A DNA stretch of 64,000 nucleotides from Hippophae tibetana (GCA_037013495.1 CM072801.1:14127501-14191500), one strand, 5' to 3'; shown: positions 1-12,746, counted from the first letter of the stretch. Numbers and translations are program-made. Notes: generated from the sequence alone by a model not told the origin.

Positions 1-3000
1 TGGAGGCTTGAATGAGAAACAGTACCACTCGTTGAAAAAGTTGAGCCAACTGATTCACTAGCAGTGCTTGCAGATGAAGCCATCCGTGCTGATGTAGAGT
101 CCTTGCTAGATCCCGAAGTAAATTCTGGGCGCAACTCTGAAGAGGAGGAGGATGGCGCTAGCAGACCTATAGAGGATCCTACCGGGTAGGGTGCCACTGG
201 CATATCAGCTAGAGAAGATGCAGATGGACTGTAACTCAGAGTTCCCATTGGGTGGTCAAATCTGCATGCAGACCCAAACTTACACACTCCACTTTGTGCA
301 TAGTGAGAACAAAGTAGAGAACCCTGGATGAGCACATTAAATTTCCAGAAACAGTGTGAGTACAGAAGATAGATGAAGTATCACCAAGATAGGAAAATTC
401 AAGAAAATAAATCCTTAAAATATATCTCTGCTTACTGGAGCCTCCTTTCGGTTAACATCATTGTCTACATCATCCTCAAAAAATTACAGTGTTGCATATC
501 ACTCAAGCATATTTGTGTGCATTCTTAATACTTCAAAATTGCTAGATGAATAATAAAACAAAGAATAATTGTCACCTTTTTAAAAGCAAAAAGTACCACA
601 TTGCCTTCAAATTCCTAAAGAACATAAACAAGCAAAGCCACATGGCATAAGGTATGTGTGCATGCAAACAAGCATGAAGAAACACACATGTATTGACTAT
701 GGAGAAGATCCGAAGATGAAATTACTAACATTTCCAGTTACTATTGCCCAAATTATTGAAGTAGACTTGGATATGTTTGAAAATGTGAAAATCAACGGAA
801 AGTTCTTTTAACAGGACAAGTAAAATTATGATGACGAAACCATTGATATTATAGCCCAGTGTTCATAGAAAGCCAAGTAAATTCATGCAATCAGAATAGA
901 GCCTTAGCTTTAAAAAAAAAAGAGAAAAAAATAAGACTACTATGAATTGTGTCAACTATGGGAAAGAACAGCACAAAGCCTCCTATGATATGAGGTTCTA
1001 GCAAGAGACAGTATGCAAGCAGTAGCAAAGCACATAGTGACATCAAAGAAAGGAGGGGGGACTTAGAACGTTAAATAAAGGTGGTTATGAATCAATGAAC
1101 ACGGATACAGGCAGTGCATGATAAAGTTTAAGATGGATTAGGTCTCAAGGGCAAGTAAAAATAACTGTTGGAGGAACAATGTGTTTCACTAAGTAATTTA
1201 TCACATGGCATAACATTTATTTATCAACAACGTAGATAATTATGGTGGATGTACAACAAAAGTAGATTATCCACCCAACTCACATGACTGCTAACACAAG
1301 CCGGCATCCTTATCCCTGCTTTTACACGACTACCTAATCTTTTTATTAGCAAGGTATGTTAAACACAAATGTTGACGAGAGAATTCAGATAACTATGCAT
1401 AGGAGACATACCGCTCCATTGAGAAATTGCATGTGACATGTTCTTCTTCAATAGCTAACCACGTCTCATAATAAGAAATGCAATAAAGCTAAAGGATACT
1501 CACCGGTCGCAAGGGGAAACCCATGGGACTAAGGACAACAGTTGTTCTTGGTACCATAACTTCTGTTGGGTGATGATATCTACATGAGGATCCAAATTTA
1601 CATTCCCCTTTCCTCATGTAATACTGACATTCAGGTTGCCCAGGTCTTTGTGGAAAAGATTGCTCCTTCTGGATGCTGCCAGATGGGGTACGAGGTGCAG
1701 GTATAGGCTGATAGGATCCTCCATATGCAGGTGCTAAAGAAGATAGTTGCCTTATCCCATAAAGAGTACCAAAATCAGCAGTGGGTTGAGTACTTGGAGA
1801 GGGAAGTGAGGTTACAGGTGCCTGCATGACATAATCCACAGGTTAATGGAAAAGTTGATACCTGAATGTGATAGTAAGCGAGAATATTGTACCCACCGCA
1901 TAAGGATTCCAACTGGGAAATTGAACCATCCCTGGGGAAACCAAAACTGTACCATAAGGGCTCTGGACATATGAGCCTTGTACCAAAGGGGGCCTTGCAA
2001 CTACTAAACCATACTGTTGATTTGATGAGTCAGATGGAGACTGCACTGGAGGATATATTGTAGGTGTAGGAACTGGTGCAGCTGCTGGTGATGGAACTGG
2101 AAGTTGTATGCCAGCTGGCTGTGGATGATGGAATTTACATGTCGCTCCAAACTTGCATTGGCCAGTTTTCATATAGTAGGAGCAATCTTTCTCGCCCTAG
2201 TATTCATTTAGAAATTTAAAGGCAGACAAACCAAGATACTGAACCTTATTGCATATGAAACAAATGGTTTAAAATATGAAAATATTTTTTTTTTGTTTTC
2301 CGTTTATCTATTTTCTAAGGGGAGGGGGAAGGATAAAGACAAACCGGTCTTGATGGGTATCCATATAAATTTAGTGTTACAGGACCAAGCAAGCCTCCTC
2401 CCTGTCTAGGATGGTGATATTTACAAGAAGCACCAAATTTACACGCCCTTGTCCTCATATAATACTGCCAAGTACAAAAGCACAGAAAAATTAACAGAAA
2501 GGAAATCAAAATTTAGACTCCAAGAGCACAATCAGCAATTCAGAACTTTAGCCAGGAACGGTTACATGATAGAATAAAGCACACTGCCTATTAGAAAACA
2601 AGATGGCTTTTTAGCATTCACCCCCCAACACCCAAAATCATTAAAGCAACCAAAATAAGTACCTGGCACACGGGTTGGCCGATTCTTTCTGGGTACTCTC
2701 CTCCTTCGCCTCTAGTAACCCCAGTTACCTAAGTAGTAAAGGTCTTTCAGATTGATAAAGAAAAAAAAGCTAGATATAAATATTCCATCATTAGCAACAT
2801 CTTATATAGATCTTATTAAGATCATTCGCAAAACAGCAAATTTCTTCTCAATGAGTAAAAATTAAATGAAACCATATGAATCCTATAAAGCAAAATACCA
2901 AATTTTACAAAAAATTGTCACTAAACTTTGAAATTTAACAAAGGTAACTCAACTGCAATACAAGGCCAAACGGAACTTAACTCAAAAATTGTATGTATGA

Positions 3001-3474
3001 TCACATTAGATATTAATCAAAATCGACTAAAGAGTACATTTGACCATGAAAAAAGGGTTAAGAAATCCAATTATATTTTACCACAGTCCGATCACGAGGA
3101 TGGTTGAACCGACAACGAGAACCATACCCACAGTACCCAGTCCTCAAATAATAGATACAATTAGCTTCATCAGGCCTTTCAGGGTACGATTCCTCACCTC
3201 CCAAGCCCAACTGCCACATAGACTCTGCATTCCAACATACAAACGAGATCAAACCCATTTTCACAAAATTAACCATTCCACATTCAATTGAAAACCCACG
3301 AATCGTAATCGAAAGAACCCTCGAAATTCAATTCCATACAAATTGAAACCAAAAACGAAATGCAATGTCAAAATAAAACTCACCTTCTAACCCTGTTTCC
3401 GGTCCTTGAGTGGTCCATTCCAGCGATGGGTCGGAATGCGAACCTTCCGTTGTAGTCCGACCATACCGTTCCAT
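1..3474 (-). CDS. CCCH-type zinc finger protein with five fingers (ZFN-like), 3' end cut off
   Basis: Plant CCCH zinc-finger protein of the ZFN1-like class, whose members bind single-stranded nucleic acids and are thought to act in RNA or transcript control. I read seven exons on the minus strand: 3474-3384, 3224-3082, 2728-2663, 2464-2345, 2196-1897, 1821-1504 and 323 to beyond position 1. All junctions are GT-AG and keep frame, giving at least 453 residues. The start at 3474 opens MERYGR and leads into the family's [13 protein letters not shown] block. Five C-X8-C-X5-C-X3-H fingers lie at residues 53-72, 99-118, 145-164, 305-324 and 351-370, most with a YPERPGQPxC-like lead-in. The first three are clustered, then a Pro/Ser/Gln-rich linker, then the last two. 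A Ser/Thr-rich tail runs off the window with no stop, so only the C-terminal end is missing. Family assignment is firm; orthology to one numbered gene is not claimed. Confidence 0.93.
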
Positions 3475-3860
3475 TGTACGGACTCAACAATCACAAAACC
3501 AAACAAACAGGCAGAGATTAAACTAACCCACAACTCACTCACTGATTGTTCAGTAATATCGATGGTTCTAAAAACATTCTCTAAAGAAAATGAGAGGTTA
3601 TGATCAAATGGGGTATCAAGAGAGAGAAAATTCACTCGTAAAAACGTCCCCAATTCAAAAAAGAAACGATTTTTTTTTGGTTTCCCGTCTCCCTCTGTAT
3701 CTCTTTCTCACACTATGTATCAGTTTTAGTCTCTCCCTCTCTCCCTCTTCCTATTTCACTTTCTCTCTCTATCAGCTTTCAAAGACGTGTGTTTTTTATC
3801 TCACTTTCTTAGCATTCCATAACTTTGAGAGATAAAGAATGAGAGAGAAAAAGGCCTATT

Positions 3861-3870
3861 CATTTATATA
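3861..3870 (-). promoter_or_regulatory. TATA box of the CCCH gene
   Basis: On the minus strand this reads TATATAAATG, about 390 bases upstream of the start codon. The intervening leader is purine-rich on the minus strand (GA runs opposite CT-rich plus-strand sequence at about 3690-3780), as is common in plant 5' leaders. The transcription start would be near 3830; this is inferred from position only. Confidence 0.5.
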
Positions 3871-6800
3871 CGCGCCAAACGTTGCAATACACCTACCGAA
3901 AACTAAATGGACTAGGATGCTTGTTGTTCTCTTACATTTAATAATTAAGTTAATAATAAAATGTAATTTTTAACCTTTAAATAAAAAATATATACCTTAA
4001 ATTTAATAATTAAAAATAAAAATAAAAATATTTCAAATTTAATTAATTTAACCATAAAAAAATTATTAAAAATAACACATTAAAAAATTTAAAATTATGT
4101 GCACCTGAGTCCTTTTAAAAAAAATAAACTACTTGTGTATTTTATTTTTAAAAATAAATAAATTCATTTTAATTTTATATTATTATATTTAAATTAAAAA
4201 GTATCCATATTCTAAATGGTATTATTAAAAACCAATTAATTTATTTTATTTTTTGTCATTTTTTAAATATTTTTTTACACAGATTTATGTAGCTTTTTTT
4301 TTAATACCGATCAATATGATAAGAAGTTTATTTTTTGTTAAAAGACCTACATATAATATGAGATATTTATGAGTATGATAATTTTGTATTAATAATAATT
4401 TTTTTTTAAAAAGGGCAAAAAATGAAAAAGATTTGTTAATTTTCAACAATGTGTGAATATTTTTTATAATATGAACATAATAATATAAATTAAAATATAT
4501 TTGTTTTTTTTAAATAAAATGACTTGAGATGAAAGACTAAAAAATAACTAAAGTAATTTATTTGTAAAAAAAAGTGATGCGCTTCATCCTAAAAACTAAA
4601 AATATTGTTATTTTAATTATATAACTCTTCAATCCGAATACCTTAAAATGTTAGTTTTATATATATTGTTAAATTAAGTGTGTGAAACGATTTATTAACA
4701 TTAGATAATTAAATTATATTATGTAAATTAATGTATATATTAAGTTATTATAAAAAGTATTAAAAAATAACAAAATGTTATAACATACAAAAGATTTTTT
4801 GTTTTTCACGATTCTATATAATTTTGATCCATAATTGATATTCATGAATCATTTATTTTAATTACCATTCTAAACTTTCTTAAATTTTTTTATTTTCAAA
4901 TGGAAATATAAAATCAGAGAATTTCAACTGTTCTATTTATTAAGAATCTGAAAATGAATTAATATTCAATAAATAAATAAAAAAGATTCAATTAATATTC
5001 TTAAAACTCATAAAAATAAATAATAATATCCCATGTTATTTTTAATTCAAAAAGATTGTATTATTGTTATGAGTTTTGAGAAATAATTTTAAATATTTTT
5101 TTAAGTTTATGATTAATAAAATAATACTAGGATAATTTCTTAAGAATTTTGATTACTATTATAAGGCTTTATATCTAGCCAAATAAATTATGTTAGGGCT
5201 TATATCAATAGCATATGTAACACATTTACATATATCTATCAATAAGATATATTACGTTATATCTGATAAAATTCGTTAAAATCTATATAGGACCAGCAAC
5301 ACATGTAAGACGTTACACTTGAATTAAAACTATATAAGGTATTACATTTGAAATATATAACATATTGCATATATTTTCTAAAAATATGTAATGTCTTGCA
5401 TTAGAAAATGGTAGCCAAGCTCTAGTAGTTTTGTTGACCACTATTGCCAAACCTCTGGTATATCATCTGCATTGGTTGTTAAAACACTATCAATCGTGTT
5501 TTACATAAATTTTGTAGGATTTAATCTTGTTTTATTGAATTTATAAAATAAGAGTGTTTTATTTTTTATGGGTACGAAGCTATGGATTTTATTAGTTTGA
5601 AAAAATTGATGAAAAATATAAAAATAACCTTAATATTATGTCAATATTCTTTCTAAAATTTACAACTAGTAAAAGTGGATCATATTAGCATTTTGATTAT
5701 TTTAATTTTTAATTTATTTAGCTAAAAAAATATAATTTTATTTAAATAGCATAAATAAAGTATAAAATTTAATGTCTATAAAAGAGTACATAAGTTTATA
5801 TATATATATGAAAAAATAAGTAAGTTTTACATATTTATTTTTCTAAAGAGTATGTAATATTTACATACATGTTTTTAAAAAGAGTTTCTATGCTTTACAT
5901 GTATATTTTTTAAAAATTTAGTAAGATATTTTTGAAAATAGTATTTATAATTTATATACATATTTTTAAAAAAATACGTTTATATATATATTTTTAAAAA
6001 ATAATAAACTTTACATTTATATTTTTAAAAAGAATAAAATGTAAAATATATACATATATGATAATTATGTAAGATTGTTAATAGATAAAAAAAAAAAAAT
6101 AAAGACAATTAAAGATTAAAAAAAATAAACTCAAAAGCTAAACTACTATGTTTAGTAATTAAAATTTTACTTTGTAATATACTTTTGTGATTGTTCGTGA
6201 TTAAATGTATGCTTGTGATATATTATACTAAAAAAATAGAATAGATAAATTGATTAATTTTTTGTATGTTTGTGATTTCCTATTTTTGTATTTTATTATT
6301 AATTTTTTAAAACTATAAATACTTAATTAAAAATGATTTGATAATTTTTAAAATAATTTACTTAATAATTTAACTATAAAATTTATTTATATTTTATTTT
6401 AAAATATAATTTTAAATTACATTAAATATTGTTTTTTAAAAAGAAAAAATAATAATATATAAATAGAAAGAAGAGACTCGAAATTCTCGGTTGTAAAGAA
6501 AAATGCTAACATAACCACTTTTGTTAGAGAAAAGCGTGGGTAATCGGGTGAATGCTTCGGTGAGAATTTTGAGAATAATGATTTTCCACGTGTACATCAT
6601 ACATGCTTTGTTGGGATAGAACAATACATTATATAATAAGTTTCCGTACTATGTTTTGTTTTTGGTTGCAATTGTTGACTTTAATTGTTTATGAGTTGGG
6701 TGGGATTTATAAATAATATTAAGATTTATTAAATTTTTTTTACATAATTATAATATTTACATATTTATATTTAAGATTTAAATTTTAAATCTATTATATA

Positions 6801-8174
6801 TTTAAGTAAATTATATATCATTAAACTATTAATTCGTTTTCAAATTGATTTGTGGGATGCAAACCATCCATCCATACATTAATAAATGGGGACGATTTCT
6901 TTAATTGAGGTTTTTATAGGATTAAATTATCAATTATGATCAACCCAACCACACTTCCCGTTGAAGTGGTCTTAAAATTTGACCTCTCTAATTTTTACAT
7001 AGACTTGAGATTGTTTAAATAACTTTATTACTTTTAATATTTTGTTCGCTTAAAAAACTTTTATGATTTTTTTGTTCATTTATTTTTTATATTTAATAAT
7101 TTTGATCTAATTTTGGAGACAGTGGACTAAATTTAAAAAATTTAAAAACTAAATAATTCAAAAAATAATTTTTTTAATATGTTAATTGCAATTGTTATAA
7201 TATAATTTAGTGTAATTTTTAAATTAGATTAAATGTATTAAATATATAAAGTAAGTTAGATTAAAAATTATAAAACTTTTATTAAAAGATCAAAAGGTTA
7301 AAAGTGATAAAATTAATAAACCAAAAATATAATTTATCCTTTAAAATTTCTTGAATAATATATTTACGACTGATTTAAATTATTATATGGTTAGGATTAT
7401 TAATCTCTTAAACACTCTCTTTGAATATATATATACAAAACATATTTTCTTTTTACATATGTGTTTAAAATCATAACATCTTTAAACTTTAAGAACTCTA
7501 TCCATAAAACTGCATTAAAACAATGAAAATTAATGCAATATCTAAAAGAAAAGTTTTAGACTATAGATATTACTCTTTAAAATATATTAAAATCAATTTT
7601 ATCTTTAATACATATGTTTAATTTTGAGTGTAAATTGATTAGAAATACAAAAGGTAAAGTTGATTTCATTGACCCATCCCATTTTATTGATTCCATCATA
7701 CATTTAATACAAATTCTAGAAATTAACAAAAATACTCTTAAAAATATTTAATTGGTATTGAAGAAATGTATTAAAGATAAAATATTATTTTTATCAATAT
7801 AAAAATTTGATATTAAATATGACATGAGAAGAAAAGGAAAAAAATTTCCAAATTTTCTACTCCTTCACACAAATATTAAAACTTTATAGTGTTTTACTTA
7901 TTAATTATTATGTAATATAATGATATATTTTAAGTGAGTACTAAAATTATAAAAATTATTAAAAAAAGGATTTTTTTTAAAAAACATGAATTAATTACGT
8001 GTATAAACCAACCTTTTTAAAAGATTGTTTATAGCCATCATTGAGTTTGTAATTGTTGATAAGCACGAGAACCACAACAGCAATCCAAGATAAAAGAGTA
8101 ATGAGTCTCACTGCAAGGATTCAATAAGCAATTGGTTTTGATTTTTTAGAACCCATCGATCTCGATTTGTAATA
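3871..8174. other. AT-rich intergenic region without genes
   Basis: No coding region that I can support. The sequence is mostly A/T homopolymer-like tracts and short AT repeats. At about 5790-6060 a loose repeat alternates TTTACATATA-like stretches with TTTTTAAAAA tracts every 45-60 bases. At about 5160-5420 short motifs such as ACATTTACAT and GTAAGACGTTACA recur. Nothing here identifies a specific element. Confidence 0.6.
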
Positions 8175-8179
8175 CCTAC

Positions 8180-8582
8180 TGTTTGGACATTTTAACATCT
8201 GAATTGGTCCAATATCAAACCGAGTTTTATATAGACCATCTCAAGATGGAAGATGAAGCACTCTAGACATCCCACTCATGGGACAAACCAAGCCCAAAGA
8301 TCGAGCTGGACATAACCCCGATCACGGTCACAGAAGGATCTCGAGTTTGGTCACATAACGTTCTCGTCATAAGCACGATTAAACTCGACCTAGATTTCTG
8401 ACACATTATACTTTATGTCAAATCATACTCTACTGACATGTATTTACATTCAGACATTATTTATCTAACACCTGTACAATTTATATGCTATAAATATATA
8501 GATCACTTATGAGGATCCATAATTTGAATCTTTGGCAACAAAACTCTATCTCTCTCTCTAGTTAAACTCTGCATTCTCAACA
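8180..8582 (+). repeat. 5' LTR of the 8.2-13.2 kb element
   Basis: Direct repeat of 12766-13183. It starts TGTTTGGACATTTTAACAT and ends CTCAACA, with a TATA box near 8490-8502. Compared with the right copy it has many substitutions and small indels, so the insertion is old. Confidence 0.88.
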
Positions 8583-8585
8583 TTT

Positions 8586-8599
8586 TGGTGCCTACCGTG
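8586..8599 (+). other. Primer binding site-like sequence
   Basis: TGGTGCCTACCGTG begins three bases after the 5' LTR. It resembles the TGGCGCC-type primer sites of plant Tat/Athila retroelements with C-to-T changes. Its position and strand fix the element's orientation as plus. I do not assign the priming tRNA. Confidence 0.65.
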
Positions 8600-9040
8600 T
8601 TGAGGGAAAAAGCAAGTTTATCTAAGGTGGGATATTTGCTTTGGGCCTCGGTTAAAATTTGGCTGACATAATAAATGGGAATTTTCTCTTCCTTTGTTGA
8701 ATGGGTCTAGCCTTTGTATCGACATTTAGTCGGTGTGTTATTATTCACAAATAAATTCCTGATATGTCCATGGGGTCCATGTGAAAACGTCTACATTAGC
8801 TTTGAGAAATAACAAAAGTTTATCCTCGAGCTCTGGTGTCAGGTCGTCGCCCATTTTGACTAGGTGGCCCTTTCCCTCCGCGTTTGTTGGGAGTTCTTTT
8901 ACTTTGTTTAAAAACATTGGTTGTACCATACTTTTATTCCTTTGTTGCATTGGAAGGAAAATTTTTGGTGATTGTTATTTAGGGGCGGTTCCCTTCATAG
9001 TGGCATTATAACAACTTTTGGCATTTGCCTGATCTCTTTT
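8595..9040 (-). pseudogene. Broken pol fragment: start of reverse transcriptase joined to RNase H
   Basis: Read on the minus strand from about 9040 downward. The remnant contains the region before the reverse transcriptase core (GDDLTPELEDKLLLFLKANV then DVFTW, at 8950-8741), followed by HRLNVDTKARPIQQRK. It then jumps directly to an RNase H block containing IPIYYVSQILTEAQSKYPTL at about 8700-8600. The palm domain with its YxDD motif is absent, so several hundred codons are deleted at about 8690. The homology ends a few bases from the primer site. Belongs to Ty3/gypsy; non-functional. Confidence 0.82.
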
Positions 9041-9046
9041 TATATA

Positions 9047-9366
9047 TATTAAAGGATTGTATTGTCTCACATCGACTAGGCGTTCGGCTGTAGTGCAATT
9101 TATAAGTGTGGGCAATCCTTAACTCAATGAGATCTTATTGGGTTGAGTTAGGCCTTGGGCTTATATAACATGATATCAAAGCTAGGCCCTGAGTTCATCG
9201 TGGTTTGTGGCATTCGTTGCCCCTGACCGATGTGAGGGGGGGTGTTAAAGGATTGTATTGTCCCACATCGACTAGGCGTTCGACTGTAGTGCAGTTTATA
9301 AGTGTGGACAATCCTTAACTCAATGAGATCTTATTGGGTTGAGTTAGGCCTTGGGCTTATATAACA
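9047..9366 (+). mobile_element. TRIM (terminal-repeat retrotransposon in miniature), nested
   Basis: Two 124-bp terminal repeats (9047-9170 and 9243-9366) differ at about five positions and flank a 72-bp core. The right copy begins TGTTAAAGG and both end TATATAACA, giving the usual TGTT...AACA ends; the left copy begins TATT, a decayed TG. Directly after the left repeat, TGATATCAAAGC matches the initiator-methionine-type primer site TGGTATCAGAGC with G-to-A changes. A GTGAGGGGGGG tract sits just before the right repeat. It has no coding capacity. It splits the antisense protease/pol remnant of the older host element. Flanks ATATA and ATATC suggest an imperfect target duplication. Confidence 0.88.
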
Positions 9367-9374
9367 ATATCCTC

Positions 9375-9700
9375 GGGGCCTTTAGTCGTAGGAAATTTTA
9401 TCACCTGGTGGAAAGTAGATGGCCTTCATCTTATGTATCCAAGGTCTTCCTAGGATTGCGTTTTAGTGAGCCGGGGAGTCAATGATGACAAAATTAGTCA
9501 TCATTATTATCCATTTTGTCATGATCGACAAGATCATCGTTCCTATTGCATAGGTGGTACTGCTGTTGAATCCTATAAGGGAAAGCTCAGTCTTGATGAT
9601 GTCCGTGTCTTTAAGTCCCAGGGCATCGACTGTGGCTCGAAAGAGGAGGTCCACTGAGCTACTAGTGTTAATCATTATTCGTCAAACATCATAGGACCCG
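9375..9700 (-). pseudogene. Decayed Ty3/gypsy aspartic protease
   Basis: On the minus strand from about 9700 to 9375 the translation contains RIMINTSSSVDLLFRATVDA, then LIGFNSSTTYAIGT, FVIIDSPAHxNAILGRPWIH and KMKAIYFP. This is the retropepsin domain of plant Ty3/gypsy elements. The expected catalytic triad Asp-Thr-Gly reads Asn-Thr-Ser, and at least one stop (Tyr codon to TAA-like) interrupts the NAILGRPW region. It is followed across the nested TRIM by the start of reverse transcriptase. Confidence 0.8.
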
Positions 9701-10338
9701 ATCCTTTGGGTAATCACCAATGGGTCCTCGTGATGGGATGCATTTTCATCCTTCTACGTGAAAATTATTCTAGTATGGGGCTTAAATTTGTCCAACCCAT
9801 AGACGTAGGGTACGTTGTGCATTTCTCTTGCAAATATTTTGCGGGCATTGTTAGACACCCCATTGACCCCAGGTCTTCCATGTATTGTATGTATGGTTTT
9901 AACATCCGACCTATTATGAGGCCATTTATTACTATTTGATGAGAATGTTGGTCGAGATGCTTCTCATTCTTCCTAGTAGATTCTTCTATCATCATTTCTT
10001 GCAACAAAGTCTTTAAAATATCCTCTTTCCAATAATGTGTCCAACTCTCTTTTCAGGTCCCTATAATTTCTTGTGTCGTGGCCCATATCTTTGTGAAAAA
10101 TGCACCATTTGGATATATCTCTACCCGGGGTAGTCATCCTGGGTGGCCATCTGGTCTCGGGCTCTTACTATATTCTTTTTAGTATCTTAGTTAAATCTTC
10201 TTTTAAAAGATTTTGCAATCGCGGGGGACTCTTGGAGGAAGATTCTACTCTTCCTCACGTTTCCATGTTTCTCGACCAATCTTTATTCACTGCCCAGTTT
10301 CTGTTGACCGGCTCGTATCTATTACCTACATCATTAAT

Positions 10339-11276
10339 TCACTTGTTTTTGTAATTGTGATGTGTTTGCTCTGGCACTGGGCTTGCTCTTTTTTCTCTGC
10401 TTGAGGTTGGGATAATCATCTTTGTCCCTGTTCCATGATTATTTGCCAAGCTAAGCTTTCTTTCTAGATTGACAAACTTTCTAGCCTCCCCGTAAGCTTC
10501 CTCCAAAGTCTGTGGCATTGATTTAGTTAGTTCCATAAATTGGGCAGAATTTTTTAGCAGGCCTCGCCCGAAAGCCTCTATGGTGACAGAGCTAGGGCAA
10601 TTAATGATTTCTAATTTTTCTTCCCTGAAACGCTTCATGTATTTTTCGTTTGGCTCATTTTCCTCTTGTATAATAGAAAAAATGTGGTAAGATTCTTTTC
10701 TCAATGGTTTATTGCAGGCGTAGTTGGTGATAAATAACTTGGTGAACTGTGGAAAGGAAGATATGGACTTAGGGGTAGGTTGTTAAACCATTTTTGAGCG
10801 CCTTCGCATAGAGTGGCAGCGAACAATTTACACATCATTGCACCTCGCTTTGCTTGATTGAGGCTTATGAGAGCCATGGTTGTTTTGAAATGTTAGACAT
10901 GAGTCACTGGATCCTTTGTTCCAAAATAGCCCGGGCATTTAGGAGCATTAAACTTGGGCGAGGGTTCATCATTTTCGATTGTATCTGCAAATGGTGAAAT
11001 GTACAATTGTTCGCAGTCTCTATCAATTTTGAAAGTGATTTTTCCTTTTTTCTGGCTCTTGTTTGTTACTTTGAGGACCTCCTCTTACTTCTTATTGTTA
11101 TGTTCTAAAGCTTGCAGTCGTATCTCCCAACTTCTCTTTTCTTGGATCCATTGTTCTTCATCGGGGTGTCTTTCTACTTCGTGCTCGGTATGACGGGGTT
11201 CAGATAGGTCGCGTTCCCTCACCTCCCCATTGGTTGGTTTAGCGGTAGGATTTTCCGAGGTCCTTTCATCTTCCAA
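10339..11276 (-). pseudogene. Decayed Ty3/gypsy gag
   Basis: Minus strand, read from 11276 down. First comes a charged N-terminal segment likely to be helical (11276-11085). Next is the gag core containing FNAPKCPGYFGTKDPVTHV, MCKLFAATL and AQKWFNNLP at about 10960-10770. After a frameshift near 10770 the rest continues through NEKYMKRFREEKLEI, GRGLLKNSAQF and EEAYGEARKFVNLERKL to 10339. This matches the retrotransposon gag domain. I see no zinc knuckle. Several frame breaks make it a pseudogene. Confidence 0.82.
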
Positions 11277-11551
11277 AGACCGAAGAGCTTTGTTTTCTCT
11301 TCGGGTTTCATCAAGTTCTTTTCTTTGTTCAAAGAATTGGCGAGATAATTCCTAATAGAGGGCGCTACCTTCTGTCCCCTCTTGTTATGTGGCTCGTGGA
11401 GAGTTTCCTTGGGTAGCCATTACATTTGCATCATTCGAGTCTAGTCGTCTATCATATCAAGTTATTTCCATGAATTTCGATTTGAGAGTTACGAATTCCT
11501 AAATTTTTTTTAGGGGCGTGGTGAGTTCTATTGGGAAATGGGGTTAGAAAC

Positions 11552-12328
11552 TTATGATTGACCTGAGAATCTATGCCCCACGGTGACTCCCACCGACCCG
11601 ATACATAGAAAAAATACCACCTCCAATTTTATTTTATTTTCAGGAAGGGATACATTCACCCCACGATCATGTTTAACAGACATATACACCTTCCTCGGGT
11701 CTGTAGGGTTCTGTTTAAGTACATATGCCTCATTGAACTCGACCATCTCCAAATTCACCCCCAACTCTTGGCATATCAGTGTAAGGCAAAGAAGATATCT
11801 CCACCCATTAGGCATCAATTGTCCTGGTGCAAGCTGTGTCCTAACTAAAAACCTCCTGATAAGAGGATACAAAGGAAACCTTACTCCCAACCACAAAGCT
11901 TTATCATGAAAAATGGTCCACCCAACTGGAGGTGCATCACCATCACAAGCATTCTCGGTAGGAATCATTATCTAAACAGTTAAGGGAATATCATAGGTCC
12001 TCCTTATCCTCTCTTCATCCTCTGGCAATAACCCGCAAGTTTTTGGAGCGGCCGCCCAGCCCCTGACACGACCTGTCGGTTCACCAGACCCTATTTTTAT
12101 GTTTTTCTTCCTCCATGTCCTAGATACTGAAATTTGAGTTTGAGGTACGCTCAATCTCACGGTTGGAACTATTTGAGGATGATGGGCAGAGGTAGATGGC
12201 TGTGATAGGGACCGACTCGTCATATTAGAAGAACCTGGGCTAGAGAACCCTGAGTTTCCACTTGTACTATCATACTGGGGACTCTCGCATGAGCTCGAGC
12301 TAGAAGTTGATGTCTCTTCCCTTTGCAT
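11552..12328 (-). pseudogene. Remnant ORF of the 'putative gypsy type transposon' (Transposase_28) family
   Basis: Two adjacent minus-strand reading frames (12328-11972 and 11968-11552) form one remnant separated by a single break. The first part is Ser-rich (SSSSSCESPQYDSTSGNSG) and ends PEDEERIRRTYDIPLTV. The second holds the typical core FPLYPLIRRFLVRTQLAPGQ then LMPNGWRYL. Such ORFs occur in Tat-lineage retroelements, usually antisense beside the 3' LTR, which is exactly its place here. Function in the family is unknown. Confidence 0.72.
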
Positions 12329-12622
12329 TTTTTATAAAGCTACGAAAAATATAAAAACAAAACAGTAACATTGGGTAAGATACGAAAAAAAAGATTACCT
12401 AGAGACGATCTGAAAATTAAACAAAATGTTAGGAAGCAAACTGACATGAAAAGAAAGTAGCAAATCGTTAGGAAATCTTCGCTTGAGTTCTTAAAAAGTC
12501 GAATAGAGAATATGGTAACACGAGTTGAAATCTTACCACCGAACTGAAAATCTCTCAACAAACGCAAGGAGAAACAAAATTTTTTCAGGTGAATAAAATA
12601 ATAAGCCTCAGCCTAGGCACCC

Positions 12623-12631
12623 CTTTATATA
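12623..12631 (-). promoter_or_regulatory. TATA-like box upstream of the antisense ORF
   Basis: Reads TATATAAAG on the minus strand about 300 bases upstream of the 12328 start. It could drive the antisense ORF separately from the LTR promoter. Position is the only support. Confidence 0.4.
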
Positions 12632-12746
12632 GGAACATTAGATTTCTCTCTCCAATCAACTAACAAAACATTTATGGTGGAAATTGAAACGATTCATATC
12701 CAGTGACGAGTATCTCACTCTTCCACCTTAACTAAAGCCCGAGCTA

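Noticed and set aside
3040..3291. 83-codon plus-strand frame opposite the CCCH gene
   Set aside because: Mirror of exon 2 and its introns; the minus strand carries the zinc finger with correct splice sites.
8781..9011. Plus-strand frames between 8.7 and 11.9 kb
   Set aside because: All are shadows of the minus-strand retroelement remnants, which show family motifs; the plus frames do not.
9047..9366. Simple tandem duplication of 124 bases
   Set aside because: The spacer begins with a primer-site-like motif and ends with a polypurine tract, and the repeats have TGTT/AACA ends, so a TRIM fits better.
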